Source: Salvelinus alpinus
Lineage: Eukaryota > Chordata > Actinopteri > Salmoniformes > Salmonidae
Direction: 5' to 3'
Assembly (NCBI RefSeq): GCF_045679555.1
Contig: NC_092094.1
Span: 31,278,552 to 31,342,551, forward strand
DNA length: 64,000 nucleotides
Part shown: piece after piece, positions 57,930 through 64,000 of the stretch
Position numbering within the stretch: position 1 is the first letter of the stretch
Layout of the letters: the number at the start of each line of letters is the position of its first letter
Notes under the pieces: generated by a model
Told to the model about the DNA's origin: nothing
The model's database searches: none
Seen by the model: only the letters and a program-made list of their open reading frames with translations
Made by a program: the position numbers and the translations under genes

Positions 57930-58885
57930 AAATGCGCTGCACAGTCAGAGATGGCCAAATTCATTTTTGATGGCATTTTTTTAGATAAGCTTATGTTTTT
58001 GCTTATCGTTTCCAACATTTTAGGCTTAGTCAACTTGTCTATAATTAGATACATGCAGCTTCTCTTCTGTCATTACTTCGTCCCCTAGAACACTAAATAA
58101 ACCCTTGCTCACCAGAATGTCATAAATTTATATAATCTATAGTTTTTTTCTTTCCTCTTTCATCTCTGCTTCTCTCCCGCAGCAAAGATGTTTATGGACC
58201 AGGGAGAAAATGCAATAAAAATAAGCTGTACAAGTTATTCTATGCTAAATTCCCAAATGGCATCAGTGACCGGTTTTAAGGAAGTTAGTAGCTGTTAAAA
58301 CGACCCAACATGTTTTTGATAAGATTACAGTTTGACTCGGATGCATATTTGATGATGCTGATGAAGATGACGCCTTTTCCAGATGGTCCCTAACCGCTCA
58401 TTTATTATCTCTAGATGCTGAAAGAAAGATCATATTTCCTCACTCCTGATCCAGAGTAAAAATGTTACATTTGGTGTATAATTTTACTGCAAGAAATGCT
58501 TAATTCTGAGTTAATATTATTTTAGACATTGTGAGAGGTTGAATTTGTATAGCGCTTCGAAATCATCATACATTCTTCCTCTTTTTACCACTTAATTGAA
58601 TCTTTCCCAATCATTAGTATACTGTTCTGGCCCTCCCTTCTATTTATTTTCAACTCTCCATTTCGCAGCTTTTCTCTTATTGAATGAAACGCTGCCCTTG
58701 TTGCCTCAGTGGATCATCGTTAACTTTTTCTGCTCAAGTTCCCCAAAGCGTTTCGCATTTGGTGTGTATTTGGTGCACGCTACAGTTAGGCTTGAAGTTT
58801 AGGCTTAGGCTACGTACCAACAGCAGATAAAAAATTATGAAAGATTAACCTAAATGTAGCCCATAGATATGATTGCACAATAATT
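57930..58885. other. rbm28 intron 3, no named feature
   Basis: AT-rich intronic sequence with a T-tract-flanked stretch near 58140-58180. No exon, RNA gene or transposon end is apparent. Confidence 0.4.
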
Positions 58886-58888
58886 ATA

Positions 58889-59416
58889 CTAAGTGTACAA
58901 ACCATTAGGAACACCTGCTCTTTCCATGACACAGATTTGACCAGGTGAAAGCTGTGGTCCCTTATTGATGTCACTTGTTAAATCCATTTCAATCACTGTA
59001 GATGAAAGGGAGGAGAAAGGTTCAAGAAGGATGTTTAAGCCTTGAGACAATTGAGACATGTATTGTGTGTGCCATTCAGAGGGTGAATGGGCAAGACAAA
59101 ATATTTAAGTGCTTTTAAACGGGGTATGGTAGTAGGTGCCAACCGCACTGGTTTGAGTGTGTCAAGAACTGCAACGCTGCTGGGTTTTTCACACTCAACA
59201 GTTTCCCGTGTGTATCAAGAATGGTCCACCACCCAAAGGACATCCAGCCAACTTGACACAACTGTGGGAAGCATTGGAATCAACATGGGCCAGCATTCCT
59301 GTGGAATGCTTTCGAAACCTTGTGGAGTCCATGTCCCAATTAATTGAGGCTGTTCTGAGGGCAAAAGGGGTGAAACTCAATATTAGGAAGTTGTTCCTAT
59401 TGTCTTGTTCACTGTG
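58889..59416 (+). mobile_element. Deleted Tc1-like element in rbm28 intron 3
   Basis: TA/CTAAGTGTACAAACCATTAG at the left and TGTCTTGTTCACTGTG/TA at the right are imperfect inverted ends. The interior keeps the transposase helix-turn-helix ([40 protein letters not shown]) and then jumps to the other end, so it is an internal-deletion derivative. Confidence 0.85.
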
Positions 59417-60714
59417 TACATTTATGGATTTTTAATGCATTGTTTTCTCTTTATTCAACCCGCCCGCCTCCCACCCGCCCTTCAGCCACACAATATTTAA
59501 TTGCCCTAAACCTGCCCACTCCGCTGATATAACCCCAGGGATTGTGGGTTACAAGTCAACCCTTGCATAACTAATACACACAGACAAACAATCTTTCCCT
59601 TTGGCCTCCCCTTTGTGCGAGGATGCTTTGTCTGCAGTTAGTTGTTAATGTTTGTCTTGTGTTCCCACAGTGCTCTGAGGATGATCTGAAGCTTTGCCAA
59701 GTTTGGGACAGTTCTGGAGGCTAACATCCCCCTTAATCCAGGTACAGACTTCAACTTGAGAGAATCACCACCCAACCACACTAAGCACTGTTGAGCCTTT
59801 GTGGATTTAGTTGTGCAAAGACAACTACAGACTAGAGTCAGTAACATGTTTTCTATCTGGTGTCTGACTATTCCTCACTCTGTTTACCTTCCCGTGTGTA
59901 TTTCATCAGATGGATAGATGCGGGGCTTTGCGTTTGTCCAGTTTAAGAACGTCTTGGAGGCAGGAAAGGCCTTGAACGCAATACACCTAAAGGAGATCAA
60001 AGGTGAGACACCTTAACCCGGTGTGTGTGTTAGGAATTGAAAACCTGGTCAAGGTGTGGAGAACTGCTAGATGAAAAGTATAAGGGGAACAACTTCTTAA
60101 TTATAAGTTGAATTGACAGAGACAGACATATGTATATGTGAAGACAGATATGTTCCTCTCAGAGGTTTGCAGCAAATCTCTCAGGGCTGATCTAAATACT
60201 CTAGCCATATCTGTTTGTTGTTTCACGCTTCCGTGCCCGGTGCCAAAACATTTGATCAAGGTGGAGACCTTGGGGTTGAATAGACTATACACTTGAAACA
60301 TCTTAATCATTTAAGGCCACCTATGGTTATGGCTCAGGGGCCCAGATACCATTTACTGAGGCCTGCTTTACGGTGACCTCTGGCCTGGGAGAGGGTACCC
60401 AGAGGCCAAATCTCAATAGGGAATAATCATCAGAAAATAGCATTCTTAACAGTGTGTGTGAGACCTTTTTCTGCCCTGTGAATATCTCTGATAAAGATGG
60501 GGCACATCTCAATAGTCTACTGTGGCTTCATCAGCTGCAATCAAGTCATTCTGTCCTTTACAGGAAGGCAGGTAGCTGTTGATTGGGCTGTGGCTAAAGA
60601 CAAGTTTGTCGCTACTCAGCCAGGAGCTAAGAAAGAGGAAAAGGTCACAGCAGAGAAACCGGCACCTGAAAGTGACTCTGAAGAGGAGGAGGAAGAAGTA
60701 GAAGATAACAAGTA

Positions 60715-61690
60715 TGAGCTTTTGCTGTCTTTTTAATCTCTTTCTGCATGTCCTCAGTTTGAGATGGGCTGTAAAGATGTAGACCTTGACATGGATGTAA
60801 TTAAGAAATAAGGCATGAGAACCTAGGGATTATCGTGTGAATAACTGCCGACTAAGGGCTGTTCGAAGACTCAACACAGCTCGGGGGGTCAGGGCAAACA
60901 GCCCAAAGGAGGGTGTTATTCACTATCATTCCTGTTTTAGAAAATGGTTACCAACATATATTTTTAAAGATGAATTACATGTTTTCATAAATGAAAATGA
61001 GCAAATTTGTTTCATTTCGTCCTTCCACCAGACGATTTAGTCCTGGCAAAAGCCAGTTGTTAATTCTGAGATTCCGAAGTAGCTAGCCAAACAAGCTTTG
61101 TCTATTCCAAACATTCTAAGCAAAATAGGTTGCCATGCAGGCTAGCTACTTCTTCTTTGCTAGCTAGCCAACTAAAGCTAACACACAATCAAATCAAGCA
61201 GCTGAAATGACAACAGACATTTGTTTTATGTTTCTTTCTATTTCCAGTTCTTTTGATATATCCATTAAAATGATCCTGATAAATGTATTCGTCTGGCTCA
61301 GAGATTGTCAGTCATGTTTATTCTCTCCTATGGAAGGGTGGAGATTGCCCCAAAAAACTGTAACGTTTTTGCACATGTCAGAAAAGCAAGCAGCAAGATT
61401 TAGACAAACCCCAACTGTTGCAAACCAAATGCTAGCCTAGTAGAATGAGTTAATAATGTGTCAACTTTTTTCCAGGGTAGATTAAGTTTATAAATTGCCT
61501 GGCTGGGCTGTAGGACAGTGAATCTGCATTGATAATTCAAATTGAACTGTTAACAGGCAGTTTACCAATTAGGATCCAAACAACCCATTTTATGTCTAAA
61601 TTGGTCTTCTTTGGCCAGTCTTTGGTTCTGAGGACTGGAGTATTGCAGCCAGGATATTGTTGAAGTGTTGTGTTTAATAGTTATTCTTTC
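60715..61690. other. rbm28 intron 6, no named feature
   Basis: Contains CTAGCTAGCC-rich sequence near 61080-61170. No transposon ends or exons are recognised. Confidence 0.4.
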
Positions 61691-61929
61691 TACGAAGTCA
61701 GCTCTAAGTCAGCTCAGCATCCAGACACCCCGTCAGAGGAGGAGGGTGTTGAGGAGAATGACGATGCAGAGTCTCAGGAGGCAGATGACGATGACAAAAG
61801 TGATCTTGGGTCTGATGAAGATGACGATGAAGATGATGACAGTGAGGATTCTGGTATGAAACGGTTGTCTTTTCTCTTGATGAAATATCAGTCAGTATGT
61901 TCCAGGTTGCCCTCTGTTTGAACCCCTCC

Positions 61930-62435
61930 AACGCTCTGGCTCTCGCTCTCTCTGGCTCTCGCTCTCTCTGGCTCTCGCTCTCTCTGGCTCTCGCTCTCTC
62001 TGGCTCTCGCTCTCTCTGGCTCTGGCTCGCTCTGGCTCTCTCTGGCTCGCTCTGGCTCTCTCTGGCTCTGGCTCTCTCTGGCTCTGGCTCTCTCTGTCTC
62101 TGTCTTTGGCTCTCTCTGGCTCTCTCTGGCTCTGCCTCGCTCTGGCTCTCTCTGGCTCTGGCTCTCTCTGGCTCTTGCTGGCTCTGGCTCTCTCTGTCTC
62201 TGGCTCTCTCTGTCTCTGTCTTTGGCTCTCTCTGGCTCGCTCTGGCTCTCTCTGGCTCTGGCTCTCTCTGGCTCTGGCTCTGGCTCTCTCTGTCTCTGTC
62301 TTTGGCTCTCTCTGGCTCTCTCTGGCTCTGCCTCGCTCTCGCTCTCTCTGGCTCTGGCTCTCGCTCTGGCTCCTGCTCTGGCTCTGGCGCTGGCTCTCTC
62401 TGGCGCTGGCTCTCTCTGGCGCTGTATCTCTCTGT
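61930..62435 (+). repeat. CTCTCTGGCT(CTGG) minisatellite in rbm28 intron 7
   Basis: About 500 bp of 10-14-bp units (GCTCTCTCTG, GCTCTGGCTC) with TGTCTCTGTCTTTGGCTC blocks recurring every 120 bp or so. It leaves long open frames on both strands (Leu/Ala/Ser plus; Arg/Glu/Ser minus) that are not genes. It ends only a few bases before the exon 8 acceptor, so it supplies that exon's pyrimidine-rich tract. Confidence 0.95.
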
Positions 62436-63223
62436 CGATCATGCAGCCAAGAGAAAGCCCCTCCCATCAGACGTCAATGAGGGAAAAACCATCTTTATCA
62501 GGAACCTGTCGTTTGATACGGAGGAGGAGGGCTTGGAGGAGGTGTTACTGCCGTATGGAGAACTGAAGTACCTCCAGATCTGCCTACACCCTGACACTGA
62601 ACACTCTAAAGGTATAGTCCTGGCTCCAACACAACCTCACTCTCTCTCTAGCTCTGTCCCCTGCCCAAACTTAAACAATGACATGAAGTGATGCCAGTCA
62701 GATAGTAGATGTCTACATGTTAACATTGAATCATGACTGTGTTGGTTGGTAATGGTTGTTGACTGTGCTCTGTTGTCTGGTCAGGTATTGCCTTTGCTCA
62801 GTTCAAGTCTAAAGAAGCAGCAGAGAAATGCATTGCTGCCGCGGAGGACGAGTCAGAGGTGAGACGGAATAGGATAAATTACTCATGTATTCTTCAGGTA
62901 CATCGCTTCTGATGAGCTCTGAGTTGCTGTAATGTATGTTTGGGGGTAACATGTTTGTCTGTCTTAGAGCGGGGGTATCCGTGTGAATGGTAGGAAGCTG
63001 AACATCGTAGTGGCGGTAAGCAGAGAGGATTCCGTCAAACTGAAGGACAAGAAGGTCAAAACACATACAGGGACCAGGAACCTCTACCTGGCTAAAGAGG
63101 GATGTAAGTTACACCTCCTTTCTCCTCCCTTTTCCTCTCCTCTCCCCAACCCTCCATCGCATACCTCTTTCTCTCAGTGATACTGGCAGGAACTAAGGCA
63201 GCTGAGGGTGTTCCAGCATAATA

Positions 63224-64000
63224 TAATCAATAATTTTGCTCTTAACCATCTTACATATAAAACCTTATTTGTTCATGAAGCATTGTGAATAACTCACCAC
63301 AGGTTAATGACAAGGGTGTGCTTGAAAGGATGCACATAACTCTGCAATAATTCCAACCACAGTCTGTGCATGTATTTAGTTTTCATGCTAGTGAGGGCCG
63401 AGAATCCAATTTCACATAGGTACGTGGTTGCAAAAGGGCATCAGTGTCTAAACAGCGAGATTTGCCAAGGCAGGATACTCTGAGCGCAGCCCGATCCAGA
63501 AATCTGGCAGTGGCTTCTGATTACATTTTCACAGAACCGCTTGTTGCAATTTCGATGAGGCTCTCTTCAGGGATGCAAACTAGTCACCTTTCGGCAAAAT
63601 TCGCTGTTTTGAATCCAAAATAGGTGACCTACGTGATTCGTGTAGATCTGATGAGAAAGGTTTTGGAGGGAGGGGGGGGGCTTTGGATCAGACTACTGGC
63701 TGTAAGCGAACAAGTGATGCGCGTTTGGAGCAATACTGGCTGTATCCAAGGCTCAGCCAATCGTAACAGCAGAATGCAGGATGAGACTAAAGAGAGAAGA
63801 GACCAAACTGCCAATTACAGCACCAGCGCGTGCTCTGGAAAGACAGCAGAGAGTAGAAAGGCAGTTTTCCATTTACATCAGCTCGTCTCCTGAACGATAA
63901 CGAAGAGGTAGGTGAGAAGCCTGACCACGGAGAAAGGGGTGAGAAGGTGATGAAGCATACTTCATGAGCTGTAACCGAAAAACAACTGGCATTTGGAAGG
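63224..64000. other. Sequence replacing the continuation of rbm28; repeat-like
   Basis: TCGCTGTTTTGAATCCAAAA and AGGTGACCTACGTGATTCGT (about 63600-63640) resemble a frequent salmonid repeat. No rbm28 exon is recognised after 63219 in the remaining bases. Confidence 0.45.

Larger units (their letters stand above)
55373..63223 (+). pseudogene. rbm28: rbm28 (RNA-binding protein 28), first eleven exons, with disabling changes
   Basis: RBM28 is a nucleolar multi-RRM protein tied to spliceosomal snRNPs and ribosome biogenesis. Exons: 55373-55490, 56920-57054, 57166 (or 57187)-57272, 59671-59741, 59910-60002, 60564-60711, 61702-61853, 62447-62611, 62785-62858, 62968-63103 and 63178-63219. RRM1 starts [20 protein letters not shown] and holds KCRGFGYVTY; RRM2 has RLIIRNLSF and [14 protein letters not shown]3 has [26 protein letters not shown] and IAFAQFKSKE. 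An acidic linker ([22 protein letters not shown]) lies between RRM2 and RRM3. Exon 4 has lost bases after DDLK (frameshift), exon 5 has TAG for Lys in the DGK-MRGF motif, and exon 11 breaks off after AEGVPA into TAA and unrelated sequence. Exon 3 has a TAA (57178) unless the later acceptor is used. Other exons look under normal constraint. Confidence 0.8.

Noticed and set aside
61888-62691. Long ORFs on both strands (184-264 residues)
   Set aside because: They arise from the CTCTCTGGCT minisatellite, which lacks stops in several frames; the only real coding part is rbm28 exon 8.

Overview
This window is vertebrate nuclear DNA, almost certainly from a salmonid fish (salmon, trout or char). The evidence is long CA/GT microsatellites, split genes with GT-AG introns, Tc1/mariner copies with the terminal repeats that gave rise to Sleeping Beauty, an HpaI-type SINE tail, and other repeats I recognise from salmonid genomes. 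The species assignment rests on repeat families, not on a marker gene.

Only three stretches look like host genes. At 1.6-4.5 kb on the minus strand is a first coding exon with a signal peptide and a possible upstream non-coding exon; this may be prrt4, on weak synteny grounds only. At 40.4-42.4 kb on the plus strand is an intact three-exon gene for a TMEM53-like (DUF829) alpha/beta-hydrolase-fold protein. From 55.4 to 63.2 kb on the plus strand lies the 5' half of rbm28, a nucleolar protein with several RRM domains. The rbm28 copy carries a frameshift, an in-frame stop and an abrupt exon break, so it looks like a decaying copy, perhaps one member of a whole-genome-duplication pair.

The rest is layered mobile DNA. 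From 0 to 22 kb there are LTR elements: solo LTRs with 5-bp target-site duplications (TSDs), a deleted chromodomain Gypsy element with both LTRs and a perfect TSD, a BEL/Pao integrase with its 3' LTR, a proline-rich tandem-repeat coding region, and a GT-rich minisatellite split by a Tc1 element and a solo LTR. From 22 to 29 kb there are two LINE fragments and a Tc1/mariner element of apparent DD36E type with a spliced transposase. From 29 to 31.8 kb a nested repeat contains a minimal LTR element (TRIM): two 236-bp LTRs around only 62 bp holding a tRNA-His primer site and a polypurine tract.

From 31.8 to 36.3 kb lies a PIF/Harbinger transposon with matching ends, a CCG TSD and two multi-exon genes, a HARBI1-like transposase and a Myb/SANT-like partner. 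Both read open through every predicted splice. This autonomous-looking element and the TRIM are the two strongest discoveries. From 36 to 63 kb there are hAT elements with 8-bp TSDs, Tc1 copies, a Sleeping-Beauty-like element that has lost its catalytic glutamate, a LINE/Tc1 chimera and several minisatellites.
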